DNA of 64,000 nt, taken from contig ADNK01001884.1 of the NCBI GenBank assembly GCA_000320545.1, positions 18,501-82,500 on the forward strand, in the 5' to 3' direction. This DNA comes from Bigelowiella natans CCMP2755 (taxonomy: Eukaryota > Cercozoa > Chlorarachniophyceae). A model generated the notes under the pieces. That model saw nothing but the letters and a program-made list of their open reading frames with translations, was not told the DNA's origin and made no database searches. A program made the translations under genes and the position numbers. This document shows, piece after piece, positions 33,950 through 46,697 of this stretch (position 1 is the first letter of the stretch; the number at the start of each line of letters is the position of its first letter).

Positions 33950-34331
33950 CGGTTCCGCTTTGACCAAGATGTGGTACCGAGGGGGGGGGGTCGTCCTCAA
34001 CACGAGCGCGTAGTCAAAACCATCGACGTTGGAATTTACAGAGATCAAATTAGTTCATTTTTCATGCGATAAATACCTAAAGTCATTCTACATTCTATAA
34101 CAACAAGTAGAACACTCGGGTATCGAAATCTCAGAATTTCGACTCAGAATCTGACTCCCGAGCCCTCTCTCTCCGCCCCCCCCCTCCTTCTTCCTCTCCC
34201 CAATTTTCTTGTTTGAATTATTTATTGGAAAATTGGCGCAGGGTTTTGAAGAAGCCGCAAGTTGACGGTTCGCTCGTGGAATCAGCAACCAGACAAACTC
34301 ACTCGCAGGCTCGCAGCCAAACCTTCGAGCA
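33950..34331. promoter_or_regulatory. Divergent promoter region of Psb28 and NT5DC-like gene
   Basis: About 380 bp separate the Psb28 start from the proposed NT5DC start. The stretch contains a C-rich tract near 34177-34190. No light-response or TATA element can be assigned. Confidence 0.35.
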
Positions 34332-35421
34332 ATGAGGTGTATGAGGAGTTGGAACGCCATGTGCCACGTGGGGCTTCCATTCCTCAGGAAAGCCACCATC
34401 GTGCCTCAAGCGCATGCCTCTTTTCGAGGGATGATGACTGTGGCATTCGGCAAATCATCTCTGAACGAAATTCTCCAGAAAGTCGAGGACTACAAGGATG
34501 ACAAATTCTTTCTCAAAGACTTCGTCAGTCTGATGCCCCACATTTTCAGATGTTATCGACCGACCTGTATAGCCTAGGCTAGGGAGTTGAGGGGAAGTGC
34601 ACGTGTCTGCATGATCGTTGGCATTGTTCTCGCATCATTCTTTAATGCAGAAGCTAACTTATTGTATCATCATCGTCGTCATTGTCATCATCATCATTAT
34701 CTCCGCTCAGGCTGGATCTCTACCTACTATCAGCGACAACCAAGTCTTTGCAAATGCCGATTGTGCTCTCCAACACATCAAACACTACGGCTTCGACTAC
34801 GATTTCACGGTGACTATCCCATCGCATTCTAATGCATAAAATCGTTCATACATGGCTAGTCATCGTCGTCAACATCGGTCTTACACAACAACATAACTAC
34901 AGCTGGCCACCTACAATAAGAAACTCCCGCATCTAATTTACGACCTGGCAAAGGTAAAGTCGACGTTTGTGCTTGTGTATGGCGATGTCACGAATACACC
35001 GTAAGAGCTATGTTCCAAAAACCCCTTATTAGCGGCGTCTCGTCGAGAAATTCGGCTATCCTATTGAGGTAGTAGACGGCATCAATGTGATGACGATGTG
35101 TCATGAGGATGCTTTTTAGATGGTGATGAATCTTTTCGCTGACACTTTCAACCCATGCAGCATTCGTCAATATATTTGTTAGCGCAACGTTAAGCATGGA
35201 ATGCTGCTGATGCTGCTGCTGCTGCTGCTGCTGATGCTGCTGCTGCCTTGAAAAGGTTGAAAGCTTGAAGTACGACCCAAACTTTGCTATCAGGGGCTTG
35301 CACATAGACAAGTAATAATAGTGTGAATATAGACAATGAACGATGATGATGGATGACGACGACGACGACGATGATGACGAGAATGATGATGGTGAAAATG
35401 GAACTGCTACATTTAGAGAAG

Positions 35422-35467
<46 letters not shown>

Positions 35468-36376
35468 CCCTTACTTCACACTGGGTGGCATCATCACATC
35501 ACAGGGAGACCGGCATGCTCCTTAAGCTCGACCAATACAATAAGATTCAGCTGCCTCTTTTTAAAGGGCGCTCGCCCGTCACAACCGCAGAGGTCATACG
35601 CGGCACAGCGCAGCATGCAATGGCACAGCATCGAGCTCAGCACCCCATTTAGCAGATGGAAAAACAAAGCTTTGATTCCTCGCCTGGCTCACTATGATCC
35701 GCTCGCCGCATTATTCCTGATTGTTGCTGAGATATAAATCCGTTTTAACGGTTTCAGACGGTACGTACGTACGGCGGGCTGCGGGTGTCTAGGTCGTATG
35801 TCAGGGAGAACATGCACATGATGAAAGACTTATTCGCGCTTCCAGAGGTAGTGCGTTTGATTAGCAGTACTACCAGGGCGAGGCAACAACCGACGCATCA
35901 TCTTGGAATGGCAGAATTAATTCGTAAATTTACTGCGAGAAACCCGTGACAACTGTGTGTCTCGCGGTGCTGAATACCGCAAGTTTTTCTTGCACGAATC
36001 TTTGCCTGGTTTATCGTAGCCCCACCCACTCCCAAGCAAATAAATGCTTGAGGAAAAATTGAGAGGAGGCCCTTTCTTTCAAAAGCTGTTATTCATCTTC
36101 ATGTGACTATCTTGCGTTTGGTCTATCTTCCTCATCAGGCGTGTTTATACGCCGACGTCATGGAACTTCTGATATCGAAGAATCAGCCGTTTGAACCATC
36201 GTATGTGGTAATATTTGCTTAGTTTTCTAACCGCAACTGTGCTATACACGTAGCAAGATTGCGTATGTGAGTCATCGTTCGCAATATGCTTCTGCCCCTT
36301 CCCCCTTGCAGATCCAGGATATCAATTCGGCGATTGGGTACGATAGACGTAGGAGATGGTTGGAAGGAAACGTTTT

Positions 36377-36421
<45 letters not shown>

Positions 36422-37791
36422 CGCTTTAAGGGAGAGGGAGGCTGGGCAGCCATTGTTCCTGCTTTTCCACGACAATTTTTAGTAATGAGTATCTTCTTCG
36501 TCATCATGTTAGCTCTACTTAACTTATAATTGGATTAGGTTCACTCATATGACTGAGCTTCTTCATAGGACAATTGTACGGCATTCCCTAACCCCTTCCC
36601 TCCTTATGATCTAAGCGTATCCTTTACTCTGAAACATGTAGTTGGTAGAAGTGCAAGCAGTTGTGGCGCGTGATTTATTGATGCAAATATCATGTTCGGT
36701 ATGGACTGTTAGGTCGTAGATCCAGCGAGATACCTTGACCCTAACCCAAACCTTGTCAAGTAGGAGGAGGAAATAGGAGAAAAACAAGCAATTATGATGA
36801 TGCTGCTACCTGCCGATAATCATAACAATGACAATAAGACCATGAAAACCGCTGTGACGAAGCTGATCGATCCCGACACCTTCTTTTCCTCCTCCTCCTC
36901 CTTCTCCTCCTCCCCCGATTTATTCGGTCCTTCTTGTTACCCGGTAGATATCTAACGCGTATAAGGGAGAGCGGTCGGAGCACGTTCTTGTTAACAAACA
37001 GCCCGTATTACTTCGTAGACGCAGGTTGTACTAATGCTTTTGTATTTGTCCTACGAGAAGGCGAGAAGGCGAGATCAGCATAGAACATGTAGGACACGTA
37101 TGACCGCAGAGTACAGATTTCGAGCACGATTAGAGCTCTCGTTCCCGCCCCCCCCCTCTTTTCCCTACCCAACCCCCCTTCATCTCCCCTCGTCCACCAT
37201 GATTCCTACGTTCAGGCATGAAGTACCTTATGGGAGATCTCATCGAAAATGTGAGCCGTCAACTTCACATCAAAAGAAAAATGAAAAATGAGCCTGTAAG
37301 CATGATCCCTCGCTTTCTCTCTCTCCGCCCCCCTCTCTATCTCCCCCTATCATCATCATCATCATCATCATCACCACCACCATCATCTTTTGTTGTTCAT
37401 GTCGCTTGTTTAGCTTGGACTTCCATGTTGGACGCATCTATTTGACATCGTTATCGTCGAGGCGGATAAACCCACCTTCTACCACCAGAGGCAACAGCGT
37501 TTCCGCAAGGTATAGTGTGGTACAGAAAATTTGGGGGGGGGGGAGAAGAGTGCCCTGCCAAGCGCTCATAGGGTCATCATCAACCATGTCGGAAATCGAT
37601 CAAAATCGTACTTGACTGATTCTGTGCAAAAACACAGCTAAATCCGGATGGATCTCCCTCCTTGGAGGCTGTCGACGAATTTGTGAGAGGGGAGGTAGCT
37701 GTGTGTGTGCAATGATGATGATGATGATGAGAATGCCTCTCATTATTTTGTTAGGGTGGTGATAGTAACGACCGTTCCTTTTGTCCCTGCA

Positions 37792-37837
<46 letters not shown>

Positions 37838-40326
37838 CACACACACACACACACATATCCCCATGCCAAGGTCTACACAGGGGGGGGGCTAGAGGAATTT
37901 CACCGACTATCAGGGTATATTATATGAACTGAGCACAATAACAATAGAAAGAAGGAGAAGAAGAAAGTACAATACAACAGCGGGGAGGATACGCACAAAT
38001 CATCATGAAATAGCGAGCGATTTCAGTGATTACGTTGTCGTCTCTTTCCTTCGTTTCTCTGATGATGTTGTCGTCAATGTAACAGGTACCGCGAGTCCAA
38101 CGTGATTTATATGGGAGATCAGATATACAGCGACTTAGTAGAGCCTCAAAAGGTGGGTTATGTATAATATATATGTTTGTATGGTTTTAATGGTGACTAT
38201 GAGAGATGAAGATGGGAACGGATGATTTGTGCAAAAGAAAGAGAGAAATCTGACCAATGAAGCCGATAGAACATTGTACTAGTGTGCTTGTAGACGATAT
38301 GTAGGAGTAAGAATCCCTCGTTGCGTATCATCATCATCCCCATCATCATCATCAATCATCATTCATCATTCATCATCATCATTCATCATCATCTATCATC
38401 ATCATTCATCATCATCATCCATCATCATCTATCATCATCCATCATCATCATCATAAGGCAACTCAATGGAAAACGGCCGCCATAATAAAGGAGGTGGCAC
38501 ATGAGGTAGAAGCTCACAGTCAATAGTTCGGTCGAAGGCAGCACAAATGCCAACACAAGAACAATAGAGACTACACTACATGTCGTGGGTTATAATAATA
38601 TGCAAAGCCAACCTACTTGCCAATGCAGTCGGTATTACCTTTTCTCCGACAAGCTAGGTCATCCTTCGGTCTTTTTTGTTTTAAACAAACTCTCTCCTTT
38701 CCCTTCTACTGCTACATTCCTCCCCCCCCCCTCCCCCTTCTTAGATCAAGGAGATGAATTGCATCGAGTTTAAGGAGGACGTGGCGCGGCTGATGTTCGT
38801 CGAGCGGTAGCCAATAGCCAGTAGCTAGGAGGATATAGTAGTAGCAGTAGTAGTAGTAGTAACGTTGTTGTCGCTGATTCTGGGGTTGCTGAATGGTGCT
38901 TGTTGTTATGTGCTTGATTTAGCATCCATCGACAGCCCATTGAGCATCCACCGATCTCATGCATTGTTTGCCGTCATCTATATGTCGTCGTTTTGCGCTG
39001 CGTTGCGCTGTTGTTGTTTTGCCTGCAAGGCTGGTCTCGGAAGCGCAGATCCATTCCGAGGATGCACAGCATACGATAGAGGTTGGTTGTGGGGGGTGGG
39101 ACGCAGGATGGATTGCAGCAGAAAGTTGAACCATTCATGGCCAAAGTGCTGATGGTGATTTCCTTCTGCCAACGCCATCTTTGAGATGCAACGGGTTGTA
39201 AGGCTTCACCATGTGCCTCCTCCCTTTCGTCGTCATCATCTTCTTTTTCCTCTTCTTTCCAAACGAAATTAATGCTCGTGGCTTGTGAGCTCTTCTGCTA
39301 GGAGACTGCCATCCTTGACATTCGTATATTCTATTCACCGCCACTGCTACTACTGCTGTTGTTTCAGTGGCTCAAGACAGAGAGGACGCAGCTACGTGAG
39401 ATGATGATGATGATGATGACGATGATGCACACCAAAGCAACAACCACACGATAAGAACACTACCCCAAAAAAGCATTCCCTGCTCTAATTCCGAAGAAAA
39501 CAGCCTTAGTATATTGTTTGTGAAAGAGACCTCGATTCTAGATCATATGCACACACTGCCCCCTCAAGCATTTTCCTCTTGGCATTTCTTGACTATAAAC
39601 GGCCATCATAACAACGAAAAGGCACTAGATTAAAGCACCGCATCAACTTGTACTTTGGAAGTACCTTCAGAACGAGCACATCGAGGTTAGAAACACACTC
39701 ACACACATACATAATATTTTGGAAATGCAATGATACCGCTAAGTATCGATTGCAGTTATGGTCATTATTCTTGCCCCAATACTACTATTAGTAGTAGTAT
39801 GCTCCTGCTCCTGCTACTATTACGACATCTTTCCCAACCTCTAAGACTCGTCTAAATCCTTTGCTATCAGGACGGCATTCTTCTACAATGTTGGTCGATA
39901 CGCTGATATTTATACATCAAGGTAGTATCACTGTCAGCGTAACCAGGATGGTTGGTGATGATGATGATTGTGATGCTGATGTACTGATAATGCCTGCTTG
40001 CGTTAAAACCATCGCCGAGCTGGTAATCGTCTCTACCGCTCCATAGGTGTGTTTGAATGTGCCGATTAGAGCAATTCCAGAATTCTCCACATTCATCACA
40101 ATCAGTGCTTGAATTGTATTAAATTGAAAAACGCCATACAAAACCCTGTAGTGCCCTACTCATTGTTCTCTTCATCAATCCTCACGTTAGCATCAGCAAC
40201 CTGTTGAATTTCCCGATGGACTACTGCTTCTATGCCTCTCGTAGCTTCTTCCCTCACGAGATGAGGCTCAACAATCCTGAAACAATGATGCTGAAAATTA
40301 CGTCATCGTTGTCAGATAGTCAATAG
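34332..40326 (+). CDS. HAD-family 5'-nucleotidase domain protein (NT5DC type), about 18 exons
   Basis: This belongs to the cytosolic purine 5'-nucleotidase/NT5DC group of HAD phosphohydrolases, which remove phosphate from (d)NMPs. Motif I GFDYDFT is near 34790, with the nucleophile Asp. It is preceded by QVFANADCALQHIKHY and followed by LATYNKKLPHLIYDLAK (34.9 kb), RRLVEKFGYPIE (35.0 kb), DPNFAIRGLHIDK (35.3 kb), ETGMLLKLDQYNKIQL (35.5 kb), YLDPNPNLVK (36.74 kb), motif II TFLLTNSPYYFVDAG (37.0 kb), LFDIVIVEADKPTFY (37.45 kb) and motif IV MGDQIYSDLVEP (38.13 kb). It ends with the family tail YFGSTFRTS (39.65 kb) and FPMDYCFYASRSFFPHEMRL, TAG at 40324-40326. The N-terminus (first Met 34332, basic) might be mitochondrial but its splice to the 34.71 kb exon is unresolved. 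It has many long, repeat-filled introns. Confidence 0.87.
35425..35464. repeat. (CT)n microsatellite in intron
   Basis: A CT run lies some 40 bases before the acceptor near 35503 of the NT5DC-like gene. Confidence 0.85.
36378..36419. repeat. (GT)n microsatellite in intron
   Basis: A GT run within an intron of the NT5DC-like gene. Confidence 0.85.
37795..37854. repeat. Compound (CT)n-(AC)n microsatellite before acceptor
   Basis: A CT run passes through AAA into an AC run, ending about 15 bases before the acceptor CCAAG at 37866-37870. It supplies the pyrimidine tract of that intron. The same CT-then-AC arrangement recurs at 41923-41988. Confidence 0.85.
38325..38457. repeat. Interrupted (ATC)n array in intron
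   Basis: About 130 bases of ATC triplets broken by ATTC, ATCT and ATCC variants lie directly before the acceptor of the exon ATQWKTAAIIKE. Confidence 0.85.
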
Positions 40327-41296
40327 CATGTGATAGGACACATGCAAATGAACGTATTGCATATATGATAGAATGCCATACACAGAAGCCGACACTTCTG
40401 TGCCTGACGAGCGATGATGCCCCCAATGTATGAGCCTGCGAACTCAGTGTGAGTGTAATAGACACATCTCACATTTACACATCGACGCATATATGTAATC
40501 CTGGCCGTACGGCAATTCAAGGCTTGCATGCATTGATTACGCACATAGCTCATGATGGACATGCACTATTATGCTCATAGCAACACTATGAGCTGTCTAG
40601 TACTTGGCTGGGAAATAATCACCCACCAAGCTACCTAGCTGGGCTTACCATCCCTGCGCTGTGTTTCCACAGGCAAGAGCATTATATAACATTAACAATA
40701 GAAGAAGCAGCATGAGATGCATGCATGCATGCATAATGCAAATGCTTTTAATTGCGCTGCATCAATCACATGCATATGGCTTTGCATGTCCAAGAGAGCA
40801 AATTTAATTATCAAAGTGTACACGCTTCTACATTGCAGCTACACACATGCATGTATCACACGGGCCAGTTGCTATTCGGTCGGACAGTAGAATTCGTAAA
40901 TGAAACACAACATCTCGACATCATGGTGAGGAAGTATCATTTTTAAGGCTAAATTTCTCCGAAAATGCTTTCTGTGTTGCACGTAAGATATCCGGATCGT
41001 TGGTCGCCGCAATGAAAGCTTTCATTCCCTATCCCAAATTAATATAGAACATGAGCGATAATGAACTCTGAGCTTGTTTGTTTGTTTTTGCGCGCACACA
41101 CACTCTCATTCAATGCCTATTTTCCACTCTTTTCTGTCCGGTTCAGCACCACCTTATCCTCCTCCTTTTTACGATGTTTCTCGGAGGCGTCAGGCTCTAA
41201 AAACTGCTGCAGATACGCCCTGCATGTGGAGATGCAAGAAAGAGCAACCACAACGAGACGAGAAGATATGACAGTACAGTACAGTAGTAGTAGTAT

Positions 41297-41328
<32 letters not shown>

Positions 41329-41480
41329 TAGTAGTCGCATATAGTCAGAGAATAGCAGGAGAATAGCAGCGGGAGGAACGGGGGAAGGATACTGAAGAGG
41401 CCTTGAAGGAAGGAGAGGATTGCGAAGACACAAAGCAATAAAGAGAGAAGACAAGAGAGAAAAAATAGGTAGAGTATATC
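40327..41480. other. Convergent intergenic region, TGCATG/CTAG rich, then (TAG)n
   Basis: This lies between the convergent NT5DC (+) and alpha/beta hydrolase (-) genes. About 40560-40900 is rich in GCATGCATGC and AGCTACCTAGCT words. A (TAG)n run lies at 41281-41335. No exon was recognised. Confidence 0.5.
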
Positions 41481-41934
41481 TCACAAGCATGCTCTGCATT
41501 TATCAATGGAAGAGGACATCGTCAGGTGGCGGCTTCGAGTGTCATCATCGAGGAAATGGAAGTGGCCCTGCAGTAGCAGCATCATCCAAAAGGTGAAAAA
41601 GCGGTTAGTAGAGGCGCGGTACATGATCGCACATGACATTGCCCCCCCCCCCCCCTCTCTCTCTCGCACCTGTGTACACATATTTGCGGAGAGTACTTGA
41701 GCAAGCACGTGCATGCGCGCGAAGAACTACAGTACAATTTTGGATTTCTAACCTCCCCAGGTATCTTCTCCAGTGTGCAGTCGCATCCTGTCTCTTCGGC
41801 ACGTCTATGAAATCTCTCGCTCATCTCCAATGGTACAGCCTAAACGTGTTGCGGGGAAATCAATATCTAAATATTTGCATATGAGGAAGGAAAGCTGCAG
41901 CAGCTTTATGGCTTTCTCTTCCCTTCTCTCTCTC

Positions 41935-41989
<55 letters not shown>

Positions 41990-42627
41990 TGTCTACACAC
42001 TTGTATGTATGCGTATGTGGAGAAGAAGGGGGGGCGGGGGGCAGCGTTAGTCACTGAAACCTTATCTTCCTCCGGATGTAGAAGCACGAGCTTGGATTTT
42101 GTTGGGAGCATTTCGTAGGGAGAGGTGGAGGGGAATTTCGCCGGATCGACTCTGCCTCCTTGTGAGCTGCCGAGAAGAGAGGGGACGGCGTAGCCGCCTA
42201 TTGACGCGTTTGGCGCGTTGGCAGATGTGGATCATATTAGCAATTGGAGTAACGATGGCTGCTTCGGGTCTACGCATTTGTATTATCAATTCACTTTCTC
42301 TTTGCACGACACCTATAAATCTTTCGTAGGCCTGGCGGAGATCCAGCACCCCGGACTGTGAGATGACCATATTTGGGATGATAGCAGGGTTTGCGCCCAC
42401 GGCGCCCGGAGGCAATGAACTACGCATTGCCGTCCATGCGGCCTATTGAGAGCAGCTGGTGTTTAGACAACAAGTAGCAATACACATACTTTTTATATTT
42501 CTCTTTCTTTCGTCTGTATCATAATTATCTCGAAATCTCTCTAACGTGGACGCGGCCCTCTCATCGTTCCTCGGAGAAGTGTATACCATTTCAAAGTGAA
42601 GAGGCTATGGACGAGCGAAAGCGATAT

Positions 42628-42697
<70 letters not shown>

Positions 42698-42901
42698 CGC
42701 TACCAAGTGCCCCCCTGCAGAATGGCCAATGATGACTACGTTGGTGCAGTCTATGGCATAATCCGATGCAATGTTTGGGATATAGTCCATCGCAGCTATG
42801 AGATCATTGTTATCACCAAACTCACGACTCAGATTACCAGTACAATAAGTACGAGTGTTGTTGAGATCGAATGATGATCGATGCGACACGTTCTTTAGGT
42901 T

Positions 42902-42959
<58 letters not shown>

Positions 42960-43692
42960 CTTTTACCACACTCGTCTATCTCTCCTCACCGCTACATTTA
43001 CGGACATGTATGGTTATTGCTATTCCCGCCGTGTTTTAAAGTTAAGGATGCAGTCGTCGTTGCGTGATGGTTCCATTTATGCATGTGTGCGTTGTGTACC
43101 AGCAACATCCTGGAAAGTCTCTGGATATCCACCATCGCCACCACGCCCCACCCTCCGATATTCAAGATTCCACGCAGCTGTTTCCCAAACGTAGGTTTAC
43201 GAATATGTTCATGTTAGAAACGACAAGGTTCATATGTGGAGAACAACATAATGCGATGCATAACATCGTGTGAACCTCCGAGGCGCGACAGCGCAATGTC
43301 TCCAGCCATATCGGTCATCAAATCCTTGCGGTACTGATTCTGCCAAAAGCCTACAGATGCAGGAGAGGGCATGCCGAGCTTGAGTTTCGAATGTCATGGT
43401 AAAGGGATAATAACGGCGTAATATGATCTTCATGCGAGTCAAATACCTTTGCATCACCCTCTACTACCACAGCACTATAACTAACTTCGCCACAAAATTG
43501 TCGGCGAAGTATCAGTATTCTCATCTCATCTTGACCTCCATGCAGGATGACGATGAGAGGCCACCGTTTCTCGTCTGTACCAGCCCTCTCAACCTTTGGC
43601 GGGAGAAAAAGCTCGCCATGTTGGTCTGGATGCGGGCCGTATCGAATGGGAAAGCGCGTGATTTTATTCTTTCCGCCTTCCACAAGAGCTGT

Positions 43693-43733
<41 letters not shown>

Positions 43734-44108
43734 TGTGCGTCTACTGGCGCGCGCGCTCCCGCATACATCTAAATATATTTTAAAAAGTGTGTGTATATTT
43801 ATAACACACAAAATGTGGGGCTAACAAACCTTTTGGTCTCATGCGCAGCTCTCGCTTCACCGTCGCGCCTCCCAATCGATACCGAATGGACGACTCACGG
43901 TTGTTCCGCCAAAAGGTAGAACCTATACTCCGACCCCGACTTAGAATGCAGGGTCGAGGAAGTGGCCTGACCGGTGACTGAGCGAAGAAACAACACAGGG
44001 GGGGTAAGTAGGATAACCAAGCTCGACCATTCTGTCAAACCAGATTTGTGATGCGTAAGCTACCGTAGCCACCAGCGTGAACAAGGCTGTCAGCAATCTA
44101 GACGTCAT
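41481..44108 (-). CDS. Alpha/beta hydrolase (esterase/kynurenine-formamidase-like), about 9 exons, possible signal peptide
   Basis: Motifs in order on the minus strand: LIVILHGG|FWQNQYRKDLM (oxyanion loop, exon join near 43540/43349), YRRVGRGGDGGYPETF (43.12 kb), VVIIGHSAGGHLVAKS (42.75 kb, nucleophile Ser), GANPAIIPNMVISQSGVLD (42.37 kb), SPYEMLP...LHPEEDKV (42.1 kb, likely catalytic Asp region), MSERFHRRAEE (41.82 kb) and GHFHFLDDDTRSRHL (41.58 kb, catalytic His). It ends IDKCRACL and TGA. The HGGFW and EYRRVG.GGG patterns match a bacterial-type esterase group that includes kynurenine-formamidase relatives; the substrate is unknown. The proposed first exon at 44108 (MTSRLLTALFTLVATVAYAS) looks like a cleavable signal peptide, but its donor is not certain. 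It is divergent from the IMPACT-like gene. Confidence 0.8.
41923..41988. repeat. Compound (CT)n-(AC)n microsatellite in intron
   Basis: A CT run followed directly by an AC run within an intron of the minus-strand hydrolase. On the sense strand it reads GT then AG. Confidence 0.85.
42633..42695. repeat. Compound (TA)n(GA)n microsatellite in intron
   Basis: A TA run passes into a GA run directly after the exon that carries GHSAGGH. Its sense strand reads CT then TA. Confidence 0.85.
42903..42954. repeat. (CT)n microsatellite in intron
   Basis: A CT run of about 50 bases with one TTT interruption, in the intron upstream (sense) of the GHSAGGH exon. Confidence 0.85.
43696..43733. repeat. (GT)n microsatellite in intron
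   Basis: A GT run whose minus-strand complement (AC)n leads into the acceptor of the exon ALVEGGKNK. Confidence 0.85.
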
Positions 44109-44618
44109 TCATAACCTATAAAGATTATTGACGAGCTTATATCGTTCCCTCTTTCTCTCTCTACAACAACGAGGGATGGATGTGAACAAGAGGGCGGGGC
44201 TCACCTCTGGATCTCTCCTCTGGATCTAGGCAGAAAGTTGATTGAACACGCTCATGCGAGTATTGAAGATGCAGGATTTCAGGAGAAGAACCTGTCTGCA
44301 TGCGGAGAGAAGGAAATCCTGGAAATCCTCTGTTTCTGATAAAGTTTCAGGAAATTTTCAATCGGGAATTTATCGAATTAGAAGGTAGTCGAGATGACTT
44401 TCATAAATACAATAAAAACAACAACTATATCCTCAGGTAGGTTCCTTCCCAGAATTTACACCGAGAAGAACCAGAGATTGCAAATAGAGAGTCTTCTTCT
44501 CATGTCAGCATCTTTCATCTGCAATTTTCTACTGAAACATGATTTTTTAGTATAAATGGGGATCCAAAATTAGCACATTGAAACAACATCTTCCACAACA
44601 GTTAGGAAGGCTGTTACA
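44109..44618. promoter_or_regulatory. Divergent promoter region, hydrolase and IMPACT-like genes
   Basis: About 510 bp separate the two proposed start codons. Both promoters and 5' UTRs should be here. I can assign no specific element. Confidence 0.35.
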
Positions 44619-46697
44619 ATGGATGACGTGCACAGCTCGCAGGGCCAGAAACCTAGACGAGGCTCCAAGGCGTCTGGAGGTCCTGTTGTGTACGATCTAT
44701 TCCAACACTATTCGATCTGAGTTTCCATATGCGTTGGTTCTGTGGCCTTTTCTAACAATTAAGTAGGCAAGGCGCAAAACACACGCAAAAAGCAGAGCCG
44801 CGGAGAGTGTGCAAGTGAAGTAGGAAAGGTGCAGTCCCAGACGAAACAGAAATGGAGACCCAAAAAACAGAATAGACGGCAAAATGAGGCCAAGGGTAAC
44901 CACCGTAAGGAAGCAAACAAAGTGCCTCAAAGGATAGACTCCAGCGACAGTAACGCATACACATATGACGAGTTCGTTGAATTCTATGGGAGCGACGAGG
45001 GCAAAATGAGGTGGGAGATATCAGAAACGGTAGGAAATCCCATTGAAAATCGGTCCCAAAAATCTGCACGCGCAAAAAAACGCTTGAACAAGTCGAAAAA
45101 GCAGGGGGGGGCGTCAACAATTCCGGATAGTAAAAACCTGTCGATGGAGGCAAGTTCTTCGCATCCGAACATGGTCGAGAAGATCGATAAAGAAACCGAA
45201 GAAGGCGAGATTACGTTCGACATAGAAGAAAACAGAGAACTTGCGGCAGACGAAATAGAAGCAATGAAGTCTATCTATGGGGAAGAGAACGTGAAGCCCA
45301 AGGGCGTAAATGGTTTCCGTATTCTGATGTCGAACGATGTAGAGGGTAGGCAACCGCTCATGCTGACTGTCCACATCCCTGAGAGCTACCCATCTCATAC
45401 ACACCCAGAATTCTCAGTGTATGCGGATTGGATTACGGAAGACCAGCAGGTGAGAGCCACTGCGCACCTGATCGATATGTACCAGCAAGAGCTACTTGGT
45501 TGCTGCGTACTCTTCAGCTGGACCGAATGGCTCAAAGAAAATGTTATTCCTCCACCAGCGATCAACCCAAACACTTCTACCAGAGATTCTTCATCAGAAA
45601 ACGTCCATGCTGTGACACCTTCCCCTTCCGCCTCCTCCACCACGCCTATCCTAGGCCGAAAGCTCCTCTACTCTCACCACATAATTGCACAGTCTAAGAG
45701 GGACGCTGTCTGCAAATGGGCCACAGAGCTTGATCTAGGCGGATTGAGCAAGATCGGATGGCCGGGAGCGATAATCGTAGAAGGCCCTGAGGCCAACTTG
45801 AACGAGTACGTAAGGGCCCTAAAGCGGCTCACATGGAAGCACCTTGCCGTGCGTGGAGAGGAGACAATAAAGGGACAGCCTGGGCAAACTCTCGATGAAT
45901 TACGAGTCCTACCGAAGAAGTTTCGTGAGCTCGGAGAGGATTCTATGTCGGATTTTGCACAGGCCTGCAAATCGGCTGGCCTGCACGAACTCTTCATGAC
46001 ATTTATTCGTAAGAAGAGCAGCAAGAACGACAACGATGGCAAGACGACGGCCATTCGTAGAGCAAAGATTTCAGGTGGCCAAAAAACACACATCGATGGA
46101 GAGAAAAAGAACCTTAGGTATAGTGACAACAACGACTGGGTGTCGGGAGAATTCTTCGTTGACCGCAAGAGCAAGTTCCAGGGGCATGTGATACCTGTGG
46201 ACTCGAGAGAAGCCGTGTCGGCCGCGATGGAACGCCTCCTCTCCAATCGTAAGATCGCGCGTGCGACGCACAATATCTCTGCCTATAGATTCAAAGCAAA
46301 AGGCGGCTCAGACGGATTCGTTAAGGTATAACGTAAAACGATTATACCAACTCTTCTGTAACAGCCAGAAGTTTATATCATATGCACATATATACATGTA
46401 TATATGATGTTCCATACTCCACCGCCTATTGTATTTTCTTCCTCTCCGCAATGAATCTCTTTTCTGTAGGACTGTGACGATGATGGGGAAACAGCAGCCG
46501 GTGGACGACTGCTGCATCTGCTTGATCTTATCAAAGCAGAAGGTGTATTGGTAGTGGTGACGCGATGGTATGGAGGAGTGCATCTAGGTCCGGATCGTTT
46601 TCGGCATATAAATAATGTGGCTAGGAAGATTTTGGAAGCTCGTGGTTTCGTCAGATCAACGGGCCAGGCAGGAAGGAAGAACACTAAAAAGAAGTGA
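44619..46697 (+). CDS. RWD-DUF1115-IMPACT (UPF0029) domain protein, 3 exons
   Basis: IMPACT/YIH1 proteins bind GCN1 through an RWD domain and restrain the GCN2 amino-acid-starvation kinase. The main exon (about 44762-46328) encodes a basic N-terminal tail, an RWD domain (ELAADEIEAMKSIYGEE near 45245), a DUF1115-like middle (YSHHIIAQSKRDAVCKWATE near 45670, as in RWDD2) and the start of the IMPACT domain (FFVDRKSKFQGHVIPVDS, KIARATHNISAYRF). The last exon (46471-46697) completes it: DCDDDGETAAGGRLLHLL, VVVTRWYGGVHLGPDRFRHI and a basic tail. The splice is AAG|GTATAA...TGTAG|GAC, in phase. The first exon, from ATG 44619 (MDDVHSSQGQKPRRG), joins in phase at the acceptor AAG at 44762; the donor is less sure. 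The frame from the long exon has no ATG of its own. Confidence 0.88.

Noticed and set aside
38325-38457. Possible CRISPR-like regular array
   Set aside because: Units are simple ATC triplets with variants; there are no unique spacers, and it is intronic in a eukaryotic gene.
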